Below are positions 1 to 8,795 of a stretch of DNA of 64,000 nt, piece after piece (position 1 is the stretch's first letter; each line of letters opens with the position of its first letter). The DNA is from Micromonospora sp. WMMD1128. GTDB taxonomy: Bacteria > Actinomycetota > Actinomycetes > Mycobacteriales > Micromonosporaceae. Position numbers and translations under genes: made by a program. The stretch covers positions 6,722,001-6,786,000 of the forward strand of contig NZ_CP114902.1 in assembly GCF_027497235.1 (NCBI RefSeq), in the 5' to 3' direction. The notes beneath the pieces are model-generated. The model ran no database searches, was not told where the DNA came from, and saw only the letters and a list, made by a program, of their open reading frames with translations.

Positions 1-11
1 CGGTGCGTCGT

Positions 12-698
12 TCAGTCGGCGCCGGATGCGTCCGGAGCGGCCGTCGCGTCGACGGAGGCGGTTGCCGACCGATGGCGGGACCGCAGGAGTTGGATGCCGA
101 TGGGCAGGACGGAGATGAGCACGATGGCGATGAGGATGAGCTCGATGTGCGATGCGACGAAGCTGATCTGCCCGAGGAAGTAGCCGAGCACGGTCACGCC
201 GGTTCCCCACAGGACCCCGCCGAGGACGCTGTAGGTGACGAAGGCGCGGTAGTGCATCCGGCTCACCCCGGCGATGACGGGGGTGAAGGTCCGCACGATC
301 GGCACGAAGCGGGCCAGCACGATCGAGCGGGCGCCGTAGCGGGCGAAGAAGGCGTCGGCCCGGCGCACGTTCTCCTGCTTGAACAGGCGGGAGTTGGGGC
401 GACGGAACAGGCTCGGGCCGACGCGCTTGCCGAACAGGTAGCCGGCCTGGTCGCCGATGACGGCGGCGACGGCGGCGAGCAGGCAGACGAGCCAGAGCGG
501 TTGGTGCAGGTAGCGGCCGTCGGCGACGAGGAGTCCGGCGGTGAACAGCAGCGAGTCGCCGGGGAGGAACAATCCGATGAGCAACCCGGACTCGGCGAAG
601 ACGATCGCGAGGATCCCGATCAGCCCGAAGGTGGAGATCAGCCATTCCGGGTCGATCAGGCTGGGGCCCACGGCGAGTGTCGCCTGAGGCGTGGACAT
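12..698 (-). CDS. DedA/VTT-family integral membrane protein
   Basis: A 228-residue inner-membrane protein of the DedA (SNARE-associated, VTT) family, whose members act in membrane homeostasis and in several bacteria as lipid-carrier or small-molecule flippases. Visible are an N-terminal hydrophobic segment with ESGL...FLPGDSLLF, the re-entrant-loop region with GDQAGYLFGKRVG (about residues 80-92), and the conserved RFVPIVRTFTPVIAG stretch (about 130-145) typical of DedA, then C-terminal hydrophobic helices. The ATG start has GGAGGT six bases upstream. It lies 36 bp downstream of a PAP2 phosphatase on the same strand. This pairing makes a role in polyprenyl- or phospholipid-carrier metabolism plausible, which is an inference. 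The exact substrate is unknown. Confidence 0.93.
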   Translation of the reverse strand: MSTPQATLAVGPSLIDPEWLISTFGLIGILAIVFAESGLLIGLFLPGDSLLFTAGLLVADGRYLHQPLWLVCLLAAVAAVIGDQAGYLFGKRVGPSLFRRPNSRLFKQENVRRADAFFARYGARSIVLARFVPIVRTFTPVIAGVSRMHYRAFVTYSVLGGVLWGTGVTVLGYFLGQISFVASHIELILIAIVLISVLPIGIQLLRSRHRSATASVDATAAPDASGAD

Positions 699-734
699 GG
701 CATGACCTCCGGAACGAGGGGCGGGGGGTGGTGC

Positions 735-1274
735 TCAGGCGGTGGTGCCGAGGCGGCGGCCGGTACGGCGGTCGTAGGCGCGGCCGACGACGCCGATGGT
801 GGCGACCGCTCCGGCGGCGATGAGTGCGCCGGCGAGGATGTCCCCGGGGTAGTGCACGCCGGTCCAGACCCGGGCGAAGCCGATGACGGCGGCGAGCACG
901 CTCAGCGCCAGTCCCCATCGGCGGGACAGGAACGCCCCGACGGCGAACGCCACCGCGAACGCCGCCGTCGCGTGGTCGCTCGGCAGCGAGGGTCCGGCGG
1001 CGTGTGGGATCAGCTGGTGCACGGCATGGGCCTGGAAGGGCCGTACCTCGGTGCTGAACGCGGCAACGGCCTGCCCGACGGCGAAGGCCAGCCCGAGGGA
1101 CGCGACGACGCGCACCAGGGCGGCGCGGCCGTACCGCAGGTGGGCCAGGACAGGTATGGCCGCGGTGGCGGCGAGGACGTAGATCAGCCACACCGCCGTC
1201 CATTCGAAGAAGTCGTCGACGAGGTCGCTGCGGCCGGCTGTGTCGTTGACGATCTGGAACAGGTGATAGTTCAT
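735..1274 (-). CDS. PAP2-family membrane phosphatase (undecaprenyl-diphosphatase-like)
   Basis: A 179-residue membrane phosphatase of the PAP2/BcrC superfamily. The three phosphatase signature motifs are present: a degenerate first motif around TEVRPFQAH, the central PSDHATA motif (about residues 98-104), and RVWTGVHYPGDI (about 135-146) with the catalytic His and Asp. Hydrophobic helices fill the rest, and the length fits the small BcrC-like members that dephosphorylate undecaprenyl pyrophosphate outside the membrane. The ATG start is preceded by GGGGGAG. It is probably co-transcribed with the DedA gene that follows. Substrate assignment (undecaprenyl-PP versus phosphatidic acid) cannot be settled from sequence. 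Confidence 0.92.
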   Translation of the reverse strand: MNYHLFQIVNDTAGRSDLVDDFFEWTAVWLIYVLAATAAIPVLAHLRYGRAALVRVVASLGLAFAVGQAVAAFSTEVRPFQAHAVHQLIPHAAGPSLPSDHATAAFAVAFAVGAFLSRRWGLALSVLAAVIGFARVWTGVHYPGDILAGALIAAGAVATIGVVGRAYDRRTGRRLGTTA

Positions 1275-1372
1275 CGCTCCCCCGTGACGGTGACGGCTCC
1301 GGCCCGTGCAGGCGCCTCCTGTCCAGGGTGCCGCCCGTCAGCTGAGAGGAGCCTGAAACCGCCGAGGTCGGT

Positions 1373-2758
1373 TCAGTGATCTTCGGAGTCGACGGCGTGG
1401 GGCAGACTGATCCGGACGGTCATGCCCGGTCCGGGCAGCACCTGTACGTGTCCGCCGTGCGCCGAGACGACCTCACGGGTGATGGCGAGGCCCAGCCCGC
1501 TGCCGCCGTCCGGGCGGGTGCGGCTGTCGTCGAGACGGACGAACCGGTCGAAGATCCGCTCCCGGTCGGCATCGGGGACACCGGGTCCGTCGTCGGTGAC
1601 CTCGACGCACGCCCACGCGTCCCGCACCGACACGTTCAGGGTCACCCGGGTACGGGCGTGACGCGCGGCGTTGTCGGCCAGGTTCCGCAGAGCGCGGCCG
1701 AGGTCGTGGGCGTCCCCGGCCACCCGCACGGGGGTGAGGTGGGCCCGGACGGTCAGGTCCGGGCGGTGCGCCGCGAGCCGGTCCCGCTCGGTGTAGGCCA
1801 AGTCGTCGAGGTCGACGTCGTCGCGGCGCCCGGTACCGCCGCGCTCGTCGATGCGCGCGAGCAGGAGCAGGTCGGCGACGAGGTCACCCAGCCGGCTGGT
1901 CTCCCGGCGCAGCAGCTCGACCAGGTCGCGCTGGCCGTCGGGCGAGGTCGCCACGGCCAGCCGGTCGAGGCCGGCACGCAGGGTGGCCAGAGGGCTGCGC
2001 AGTTCGTGGCTGGCGTCGGCGACGAACCGGCGCTGGCTCGCCGCGGCGGTCTCCAGGCGTTCGAGCATCCGGTTCATCGTCTCGGCGAGCGCCGCGATCT
2101 CGTCCCGGGCGCCCGGCACGGGCACGCGGGCGTGCAGGTCACGGGCGGTGATCCCGGCGACCCGCCGGCGGATCGCCTCGACCGGGCGCAGGGAACGTCC
2201 GACGAACCAGAACACCGCCGCACCCACCACCAGCAGCATGGGCGCCAGCCCGGCGGCCATGATCGCCGCGACCGCCTCGGTGCTCTCGTCGACCGGCCGC
2301 AGTGACTGCGCGACCAGCACCGTGCGGACACCGGAGCCGTCGGCCACCCCTGCGGCGGCGATCCGGTACGGGTCTTCCCCGGCGAACGGCAGCAGCCGCT
2401 GCTCGCGCAGCAGTTGACCGGGTCGGGGCCGCAGCGGGGACAGCGGCGCGGCGTCGCCGAGCGCGGCCGAGGCCGCCTCGACTCGTCCGGACGGGTCGAG
2501 GACCTGCACCAACGTCTGTTCTTCCGGGCTCGGCCGCAGCGTCCGGGCGAGTGCGTCCTGATCACCGGCGGCCACCGCCGCGACCACCTCGGTCGCACGT
2601 TGCCGCGCGGCGGCGTCCACGTTGCCGGCGAGATCCGCGCGAGCGAGGTGGACGAACACCATGGCGCCGACGGCGAAGGCCGCCGCTACGACGGCGGCGG
2701 CAGCAAGGGCCGAACGCAGCCGTACCCCCGGCTGCCATCGCCTCCACCCGATGGCCAT
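1373..2758 (-). CDS. OmpR-type sensor histidine kinase
   Basis: A 461-residue membrane sensor kinase. It has an N-terminal transmembrane helix (about residues 13-35), an extracytoplasmic sensor region of about 120 residues, a second transmembrane helix, and a HAMP segment (RRRVAGITARDLHARV). The HisKA H-box reads VADASHELRSPLATL, followed by an ATPase domain with N-box NLADNAARHA, G1 box DDGPGVPD and G2 box GGSGLGLAI, so the transmitter is complete. The chosen ATG starts 2 bp after the stop codon of the response regulator, as usual for these pairs. The reading frame stays open further upstream, but that part only shadows the regulator. The sensed signal is unknown. Confidence 0.93.
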   Translation of the reverse strand: MAIGWRRWQPGVRLRSALAAAAVVAAAFAVGAMVFVHLARADLAGNVDAAARQRATEVVAAVAAGDQDALARTLRPSPEEQTLVQVLDPSGRVEAASAALGDAAPLSPLRPRPGQLLREQRLLPFAGEDPYRIAAAGVADGSGVRTVLVAQSLRPVDESTEAVAAIMAAGLAPMLLVVGAAVFWFVGRSLRPVEAIRRRVAGITARDLHARVPVPGARDEIAALAETMNRMLERLETAAASQRRFVADASHELRSPLATLRAGLDRLAVATSPDGQRDLVELLRRETSRLGDLVADLLLLARIDERGGTGRRDDVDLDDLAYTERDRLAAHRPDLTVRAHLTPVRVAGDAHDLGRALRNLADNAARHARTRVTLNVSVRDAWACVEVTDDGPGVPDADRERIFDRFVRLDDSRTRPDGGSGLGLAITREVVSAHGGHVQVLPGPGMTVRISLPHAVDSEDH

Positions 2759-2760
2759 GC

Positions 2761-3438
2761 TCAGCCGCCGTCGGCTGCCAGGCGATAGCCCATGCCCCGC
2801 TCGGTCTGGATGGCCTGCCGCCCGAACGGTTGATCGATCTTGCGGCGGAGGTAGCCGACGTACACCTCGACGATGTTGGGATCGCCGTCGAAGTGCGCGT
2901 CCCAGACGTTGTCGAGGATCTGCCGTTTGGACATCACGTCGCCGCGGTGACGCATCAGGAACTCCAGCAGCGCGAACTCCCGCGCGGTGACCCGAACCGA
3001 GTGGCCGGCCCGGGTGACCTGCCGTCGGGCCGGATCCACGGTCAGATCCCCGGCGGTCAGCACGACCGGCCGGGCGGGCGCGCCCCGGCGTACGAGAGCC
3101 CGTAGCCGGGCCACCAGCACCACGAACGAGAACGGCTTGACCAGGTAGTCGTCGGCGCCGAGGTCGAAGGCATCCGCCTGGTCGTACTCCCCCTCCTTCG
3201 CGGTCAACATCAACACGGGCGTCCACACGTCCCGCGACCGCAGCCGCCGGCACACCTCGTAGCCGTTCAGGCCGGGCAGCATGATGTCCAGCACGATCAC
3301 GTCGTAGGGGTTCTCGGTGGCCGCCCACAGCCCGTCGACCCCCGTGTGCTGCACATCCACGGCGAAGCCCTCGTCCGTCAGGCCGGCGCGCAGCACCTGC
3401 GCCAGGCCGGTCTCGTCCTCGACGACCAGCACCCGCAC
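2761..3438 (-). CDS. OmpR/PhoB-type response regulator
   Basis: A 225-residue winged-helix response regulator. The receiver begins VRVLVVEDE with the acidic pair, carries the phospho-acceptor in VIVLDIMLPG and the conserved Lys in DYLVKPFS. The C-terminal half is a Trans_reg_C DNA-binding domain (VRVTAREFALLEFL ... VYVGYLRRKI ... RGMGYRL). I place the start at the GTG with GGAGGGG about eight bases upstream. An ATG at 3471 would add eleven residues of Gly/Arg-rich sequence unlike the family. It forms a two-component system with the kinase immediately downstream and controls an unknown regulon. Confidence 0.93.
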   Translation of the reverse strand: MRVLVVEDETGLAQVLRAGLTDEGFAVDVQHTGVDGLWAATENPYDVIVLDIMLPGLNGYEVCRRLRSRDVWTPVLMLTAKEGEYDQADAFDLGADDYLVKPFSFVVLVARLRALVRRGAPARPVVLTAGDLTVDPARRQVTRAGHSVRVTAREFALLEFLMRHRGDVMSKRQILDNVWDAHFDGDPNIVEVYVGYLRRKIDQPFGRQAIQTERGMGYRLAADGG

Positions 3439-4270
3439 CCGCCCACCCCCTCCGGAACGTCGACACCGCACCGGGCGTCACCGCGGCACACCCCGATCAT
3501 CGCGTGAACGGGTGAGCCAGGGGCACAGGAGTGCCGTGCCACTCACTGATCAGGGGTCGGGGCGGGGGTTGGTGCCGCGCAGCAGCCGAATTACGGTCGT
3601 GCCGCCTTTGGGTCGGCGCCGATGACTCCTTGGTGGGATCGCCTCAGTCGTGCCTCTATTGTTCGGGTCGCCGGCGAGTAGCTGCCGACGGTATACGCGA
3701 ACCTGTTTCCTGGGCATGGACAACGATTATCCTGATTGCCGGAATGCGCGGGCTCGCCCTCCCCTGGGCGGCTTTATCGGGCCTGGTGCCCAACTGATCG
3801 CAGGCGGCCGGGTCGCCGACCTGTTCGAGCCCGCTTTCCAACCCGCGTCGGGGCGTTCGGAGCGCGGCTGTCGGCCCGCCGACGCTGGCGTGCACGATGG
3901 AATTCGATGCCGTATGGATGGAGTGGAGTGGATAAGAGGGTATGCCGACCCGCTGGTCCGAATGGGAGGGCAAATTCCACCAGACTCGTAGGTGATATCG
4001 GTTGACGGTCTGCGCAGCTGTCCGGTTCGAGCGCTTGGGGCCGCTACGGCGGCTGTGGGTGAGTAAGGACCGCTTTTGCGGAAACTCCTATGCAATTTAC
4101 GGGCCCCCGGATTAATCGACGATGCGATAGCATTGATGTCGATCGCGGAGACCCGATCCAAGCGGATTGATCATCTTCAGGGATCGCGTCGCGACCGCCG
4201 AGCGAACGTTCGTCGGTCTCGCCACCCTCCAGTGGTCGGCTCCCATCGGCTACCGACCGCGGAGGGACGA
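3439..4270. other. Long intergenic region without a convincing gene
   Basis: About 830 bases between divergent two-component systems. The part from about 3620 to 4200 contains AT-richer pockets than anything nearby. The open frames in it have unconvincing composition and encode no recognisable domain, and I see no strong ribosome site. It should hold promoters for both flanking operons. No terminator-like hairpin, tRNA or repeat was seen. Confidence 0.5.
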
Positions 4271-5719
4271 TTGGTCCGGCTTCCGATGCCCGTCAGGGTC
4301 AGCCGAGTCGACGCGGGACCAGCGTTGCGAAGCGCGGCTGTCGCGATGCTGGTCTGTGTGATGCTGGGCGGCAGCCTGGTCGCCACCGTTCGGGTGATCC
4401 GGTCCGGTGACCCGGAGACCACGCTATTCGTCGCGACCGCGCTGGCGCTTGTCTGTTCCTACGGCACCGCCGGGATGATCCTGATCGGGTCGACCGCCAA
4501 CCCGTTGACCGGCATGCTGTTCTTCGCCGTCGCGATGGTCTGGTTGGCCCGTGGCATCGGGCCGCTGCAAGGCGTCTCGGGCACCGGCACGGCCGCCGTC
4601 GCGCACGTGCTGATCTGGACTCTCCTGGTGGCCATCCTGGTCACCCAGCCGCACAGCCGTACGCTCACCCGGGCGGACCGCGTCCTGCTGGTGGCCGCGC
4701 TCGGCGGGTTGCCGCTGCTGATCGTCGACAGTCGTGCCGCGCCGTCCAGCCCGATCGACCCGTGCCTGGCCTGCCTTCCCGCGCCGGGCTGGGCCACCGA
4801 GCCGTACCAGCCGGTGGCCGCGCGGCTGGTGGTCGCGGTGGTGGCGATCTGGCTCGCCGTCCACCTGATCCGGCGCTGGCAGGGCGCCCAACGGATCGTC
4901 GCGGTTCCGGGCGTCCTCATCTGTCTGCAGGTGTGCGCGGCGGCGGTGGTGCCCGTCCTGACCACCCCGGCGCACGTGGCCTGGCTGGTGGGCAATGCCG
5001 CGGGTGTGGTGCTGCAGATCCTGATACCGCCGCTGATTCTGCTCGCCCTTGCGCGTGGATGGCAGGCCGACGCCGCGCTCTGGGAACGCCGGTACGAGCA
5101 GGAGGCGCGGAACGGCCGGCACCGGGCACGCAGCGAGATCGAACGGGATCTGCACGACGGCGCGCAGTTCCGGCTGATCAACGCGACGCTGCTGTTGCAG
5201 ATGGCGCGCAGGACCATCCGGGACACCGCCGAGGCCGACGCCCACCTGGACACGGCGGTGACCGAGCTGACCATGGCACTGACCGAGTTGCGGCTGCTGA
5301 GCAGAGGGCTGCGTCCGCCCGCCCTGGATCGGCGTGAGCTGCACGAGGCGCTTGCCGCGTTGACCGTCAACACGCCGGTGACGGTGCGGATCGAGGGTCG
5401 GCCTCGTCTGGTTCCCCGTGAGGTGGCGGAAGCCGCCTACTTCGTCGTGGCGGAGGCGTTGAGCAACGCGGTCCGGCACGGTGGCGCCTCGACGGTGGTG
5501 ATCCGGATGCGCATGGAGGAGAACTGCCTGCACCTGGAGGTGTGCGACGACGGCTCCGGCTCGACCCGGGCCCTTGACGACGAGGACAGCCTGAGCCACC
5601 TCAGCCGCCGCGTGGAAGCGCTTGGTGGTCGGCTGGAACTGGAGAGCCGACCCGGGGTCGGCACGACGCTGCGGACGGTGATCCCGTGCGTATCGTCATC
5701 GCAGACGACGCGGTGCTGA
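4271..5719 (+). CDS. NarL-type membrane sensor histidine kinase
   Basis: A sensor kinase of about 482 residues with a multi-pass N-terminal membrane region (about eight hydrophobic segments, residues about 15-275) instead of a classic periplasmic sensor domain. The HisKA_3 dimerisation box ERDLHDGAQ follows, with the phospho-accepting His, and then a HATPase_c domain (VVAEALSNAVRHGG; CDDGSGST; GGRLELESRPGVGTTL). I prefer the TTG start at 4271 because GGAGG sits five bases upstream. The ATG at 4286 is the alternative, but its only SD-like sequence is 20 bases away. The last 34 bp overlap the next gene, so the pair is probably translationally coupled. Signal unknown. Confidence 0.9.
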   Translation: MVRLPMPVRVSRVDAGPALRSAAVAMLVCVMLGGSLVATVRVIRSGDPETTLFVATALALVCSYGTAGMILIGSTANPLTGMLFFAVAMVWLARGIGPLQGVSGTGTAAVAHVLIWTLLVAILVTQPHSRTLTRADRVLLVAALGGLPLLIVDSRAAPSSPIDPCLACLPAPGWATEPYQPVAARLVVAVVAIWLAVHLIRRWQGAQRIVAVPGVLICLQVCAAAVVPVLTTPAHVAWLVGNAAGVVLQILIPPLILLALARGWQADAALWERRYEQEARNGRHRARSEIERDLHDGAQFRLINATLLLQMARRTIRDTAEADAHLDTAVTELTMALTELRLLSRGLRPPALDRRELHEALAALTVNTPVTVRIEGRPRLVPREVAEAAYFVVAEALSNAVRHGGASTVVIRMRMEENCLHLEVCDDGSGSTRALDDEDSLSHLSRRVEALGGRLELESRPGVGTTLRTVIPCVSSSQTTRC

Positions 5720-6354
5720 TCCGGGAGGGCTTGTCAGCCCTCCTGCGGCAGGCCGGGATGACCGTGCTCGCGGCGGTGAAGGACGCGCACGAACTGCTGG
5801 ACGCGGTGGCCGCGCACCGTCCGGACGCGGCGATCGTCGACATCCGGATGCCCCCGACCTACACCACCGAGGGCCTGGCCGTCGCCGAGCGGATCCGGCG
5901 GGACTACCCCGGCATCGCGGTGCTGGTCCTCTCCATGCACATCGAGACGGAGTACGCGCTGGCGATCGTCAACTCCGGCGAGGGCGGCGTCGGATACCTG
6001 CTCAAGGAGCGCATCCTCGACGTCGAGCAGGTGGTCACCGCGTTGCGTGAGCTGACGAACGGCGGAGCGGTCATCGATCCGGCCCTGGTCGAGGAGTTGA
6101 TGGCCCGGCACCGCACGGGCGGCCGGATCGACCGCCTGACCGTCCGGGAGCAGGAGGTGCTGGCACTGATGGCGCAGGGCCTCACCAACCGGGCGATCGC
6201 CGACCGCCTGCGTCTGAGCAGCAAGACCATCGAGTCGTATGTGACAAGCATCCTGGAGCGGCTGCAGATCGACGCGGCGGAGGGTGTGCACCGGCGGGTG
6301 CGGGCGGTGCTGATGTACCTCCGGTCCAACAGTTCCGCCGGCTGGGGGGCGTAG
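5686..6354 (+). CDS. NarL/LuxR-type response regulator
   Basis: A 222-residue response regulator with a receiver domain (MRIVIADDAVLIREGL; phospho-acceptor in AIVDIRMPP; Lys in YLLKERI) and a C-terminal LuxR helix-turn-helix (LTVREQEVLALMAQGLTN ... SSKTIESYVTSILERL). The GTG start lies inside the end of the kinase gene. It is the cognate partner of that kinase. This system and the two single LuxR regulators that follow lie directly upstream of the biosynthetic genes and may control them, which is inferred from position only. Confidence 0.93.
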   Translation: MRIVIADDAVLIREGLSALLRQAGMTVLAAVKDAHELLDAVAAHRPDAAIVDIRMPPTYTTEGLAVAERIRRDYPGIAVLVLSMHIETEYALAIVNSGEGGVGYLLKERILDVEQVVTALRELTNGGAVIDPALVEELMARHRTGGRIDRLTVREQEVLALMAQGLTNRAIADRLRLSSKTIESYVTSILERLQIDAAEGVHRRVRAVLMYLRSNSSAGWGA

Positions 6355-6489
6355 GGCGGTCGAGCCGGTGGAAATCCGACTCCCGGGCCAGGGATTCCCC
6401 GGTACCCGCCCCGTTCGCCGATGGCTACGTTTCAATCACTGTCCGCGTCGCACGCGCAGGGGCGCGTACGACGGCAACTCGGGGGAGAG

Positions 6490-7149
6490 ATGACGCAGAA
6501 CGGAGCCATGGAAGCGGAGCCGAAGGCCATCGAGGCCGAGGGCGCGGGGTGGCGCCTGGCAACGCGAGTGATCAGAGCGGCGCGCGACGAGGTGCTCGCG
6601 CTGATCCCGGCCAACTGTGCGCTGATGTCGGAACCGGACCCGACCCGGGTCGGCTGGTCGGGGGCCGCCCAGGTACGCGCGGTCGTGGCCGGGGAGACCC
6701 TACTGGACCGGAGCGCCCGGCTGAAGGCCCTACTGGGCGTCCGGGCCGATGTGCGGAGCGGAAAGCACTCACCGACCCTGATGGTCGTGCTGGACCGCAA
6801 CCTGGCGATCGTGTCGCGGGGCGGGGCCGCGTCACCGCTGGCGGTTCGCTCGCCCACCGCGGTGCAGGCGCTGGTGACGATCTTCCAGCATCACTGGTCC
6901 GAGGCTCGGGCGGATGAGAACAACCTGCACGGCAGGCTCAACCCGTTGCAGCGTGACGTGCTGCGGCGGTTGGCCGGCGGGGCCACCGACGACGTGGTCG
7001 CGCGGGCGCTGGCGGTGTCCACCCGCACCGTCCAGCGGCAGGTCACGCAGATCATGCTGATGCTCGGTGCCCGGAGTCGGCTCGAGCTCGGCATCAAGCT
7101 GGCCGCGCACGGGCTCTACGAGCGGCCCCCGCTGCCGCAGGCGGCCTGA
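6490..7149 (+). CDS. LuxR-type HTH regulator without a receiver domain
   Basis: A protein of about 219 residues with a C-terminal LuxR-type helix-turn-helix (LNPLQRDVLRRLAGGATDDVVARAL then STRTVQRQVTQIMLML, about residues 155-210). The N-terminal part (RVIRAARDEVLALIP ... RLKALLGVRADVRSG ... MVVLDRNLAIV) resembles the ligand-binding or phospholipase-D-like half found in TrmB/LuxR hybrid regulators of actinomycetes. There is no phosphorylatable receiver. The ATG used follows a G-rich GGGGGAG stretch at very short spacing; ATG 6508 is an alternative. It points towards a convergent LuxR gene, with a hairpin terminator between them. Confidence 0.85.
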   Translation: MTQNGAMEAEPKAIEAEGAGWRLATRVIRAARDEVLALIPANCALMSEPDPTRVGWSGAAQVRAVVAGETLLDRSARLKALLGVRADVRSGKHSPTLMVVLDRNLAIVSRGGAASPLAVRSPTAVQALVTIFQHHWSEARADENNLHGRLNPLQRDVLRRLAGGATDDVVARALAVSTRTVQRQVTQIMLMLGARSRLELGIKLAAHGLYERPPLPQAA

Positions 7150-7159
7150 GGAAGAGTCA

Positions 7160-7191
7160 AAGGTGGCGGCGCCGGGGGGCGTCGCCACCTT
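7160..7191. terminator. Bidirectional hairpin terminator
   Basis: An inverted repeat with 14-base arms around a GGGG loop (AAGGTGGCGGCGCC ... GGCGTCGCCACCTT, one G-T pair) lies between two convergent LuxR-type genes. It can terminate transcription from both sides. Confidence 0.75.
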
Positions 7192-7231
7192 CGTGGTCTC
7201 CGAGCGCCGGCACGATTGCCCGGCGCCCGCC

Positions 7232-7912
7232 CTACGCGCACTCCACCAGGCCGGAGCGGATGGCGGTGACCACCGCCGACGTCCGATTGGTGCAGCCCAG
7301 CTTGAGCAACACCCCGGCCACCAGCCGCTTCGCCCCGTGGTCGGAGATCTTGAGGCGTCGCGCGATCTGCTTGTTGCTCAGCCCCTCGACAAGCAGCAAC
7401 AACGTCTCGTGCTCGCGCGGCGTCAGCTTGATGGGCGCCATCGACGAGGGCGTGCGGCGGATGCCCGCCCGGGCCAGCAGTTGCTGCGCCAGGACCGCGG
7501 GCATCGGCACCTCACCGGTCATGATCGCTCGCAGCGCGTTCTCCAGGGTGCGACCGGACAGGTCCTGCTGGAGCAGGAAGCCGTCCACCACGACGCCGTC
7601 GGCCAGCACCGCCTCGGCGGCACGGGCGTCGTGGATCAGCATGACGATCTTGCTGTCCGGGGCGATCAGCGCGGCGGCCGCGATGCCGGCGACGCCGTCT
7701 GCCGCGTTGACGACGAGCACTTCCGGTCGCTTGTCGACGGCCTCGGTGAGCAGCTCGGGCATCGAGCGGTAGGCGCGGACGGAAGTGGTCATGGCCAGCC
7801 CGCGGAGAGCCACGCTGAGGCCGTCCCGCAGGATGTCGTTGATCATTACCAGGCCGATGCGCAGGCTTGCCGACTCGCGGTGCGGATGGTGTTCGACGAT
7901 CGTCGCGGTCAT
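7232..7912 (-). CDS. LuxR-family regulator with degenerate (pseudo-)receiver
   Basis: A 226-residue protein with the architecture of NarL-type response regulators. The N-terminal receiver-like fold (RIGLVMINDILRDGLSVAL) is followed by a clear LuxR helix-turn-helix (LTPREHETLLLLVEGLSNKQIARRL ... GAKRLVAGVLLKLG). The phosphorylation residues are eroded: the usual Asp-Asp pair reads Ile-Asn-Asp, and the phospho-acceptor position in PEVLVVNAADG is Asn. It should therefore act independently of phosphorylation, perhaps by binding a ligand. The ATG at 7912 is chosen for its GAGAGGAG site; the open frame reaches 7999. There is no adjacent kinase. It is a candidate pathway regulator for the neighbouring cluster. 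Confidence 0.88.
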   Translation of the reverse strand: MTATIVEHHPHRESASLRIGLVMINDILRDGLSVALRGLAMTTSVRAYRSMPELLTEAVDKRPEVLVVNAADGVAGIAAAALIAPDSKIVMLIHDARAAEAVLADGVVVDGFLLQQDLSGRTLENALRAIMTGEVPMPAVLAQQLLARAGIRRTPSSMAPIKLTPREHETLLLLVEGLSNKQIARRLKISDHGAKRLVAGVLLKLGCTNRTSAVVTAIRSGLVECA

Positions 7913-8014
7913 GACCGCGCTCCTCTCACTCGGAGTCACACGAATCATCGAAACCGACAACGGCACGCTCCATCCAGGACCATGTCTCGTTCCGGACATG
8001 CTCCCGCCGGGGGG

Positions 8015-8767
8015 TCATCCGCCGGGAGAGGTCTCCAGCAGGGTGCCGAGCACCTTGCCGAACTCCGGCGAGGCCAGATAGTTGCGCGCGCCGCGCACCC
8101 GGGGATCGCAGTCGAGCGACACCCGCCCGGTGACGCCGGCCGGAGCGGTCCCGGTGGCCAGGAGCAGCGTGTCCTGCACGTCGGTGAGATCCACCCAGGT
8201 GGCCGGCCCGGACGCCGGCGGTCCGACGACCGGGGGATGTGGTGCGCCCAGGGTGATCAACGCCGGAGCGGCGGCGCCGGCGTCGGCCAGGGCCAGCGCG
8301 GCGGCCACCCCACCCAGACAGTGGCCGATCACGATCTCGGTGTCCGGGCCGAGCGCCGCGCGTACGTCGTCGACCGCCGGGTGCCCGGCCGCCGGGCCGC
8401 CGGCGAACGCCAGCACCTGACGCAGGGTCCCGGTCAGCTCCTCGACGGTGAGGCCGCAGAAGTATCGGGACCAGGCCAGGCGGGCGGCCAACGCGTCCTC
8501 GCCGACGGGCTCCGCACCGGCTTCGGCGTCGAAGGTGGCGGCCCGCCAGCAGCGCCGCAGCAGTGCCGCCTCGGCGGCCGGATCACCGTCCCCGAGGGCC
8601 GGCACGCGGTCCGGGGCGTCGAGGTTGACCAGGGCGGCATCCGGCGCCACCGCCGGATAGCCGGCCAGCGCGAGGCCGTCCTCGATCGAGCTGATCCACT
8701 CCCGGCGGACCGAGTCGTCGGAGCGTCGTGGTCCGCCGGTGCCGTGCACGATGAGCAACCGGGACAT
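8015..8767 (-). CDS. Alpha/beta-hydrolase-like protein with Cys nucleophile motif
   Basis: A 250-residue protein that begins LLIVHGTGGP (oxyanion-hole-like HGTGG). It carries the nucleophile elbow IGHCLGG at about residue 145, with Cys in place of the usual Ser, as in dienelactone hydrolases. A beta-strand with ALITLGAPHP follows. The family beyond the fold is not clear. The ATG at 8767 has GAGAGGAGAG upstream; the open frame continues to 8974 but is out of family there. It is the last gene of a three-gene minus-strand unit, 28 bp behind the sulfotransferase, and diverges from the main biosynthetic operon. Editing thioesterase or product-tailoring esterase are possible roles (inference). Confidence 0.8.
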   Translation of the reverse strand: MSRLLIVHGTGGPRRSDDSVRREWISSIEDGLALAGYPAVAPDAALVNLDAPDRVPALGDGDPAAEAALLRRCWRAATFDAEAGAEPVGEDALAARLAWSRYFCGLTVEELTGTLRQVLAFAGGPAAGHPAVDDVRAALGPDTEIVIGHCLGGVAAALALADAGAAAPALITLGAPHPPVVGPPASGPATWVDLTDVQDTLLLATGTAPAGVTGRVSLDCDPRVRGARNYLASPEFGKVLGTLLETSPGG

Positions 8768-8795
8768 CCGTTCTCTCCTCTCAGACGAAGCCGGT

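Noticed and set aside
3..1379. 458-codon plus-strand frame over the DedA and PAP2 genes
   Set aside because: Arg/Gly/Asp/Glu-rich antisense shadow typical of very GC-rich DNA. The minus-strand genes have clear family motifs and ribosome sites.
3531..4161. Several short frames on both strands in the intergenic region
   Set aside because: No ribosome sites, no domains, and codon use less biased than any real neighbour.
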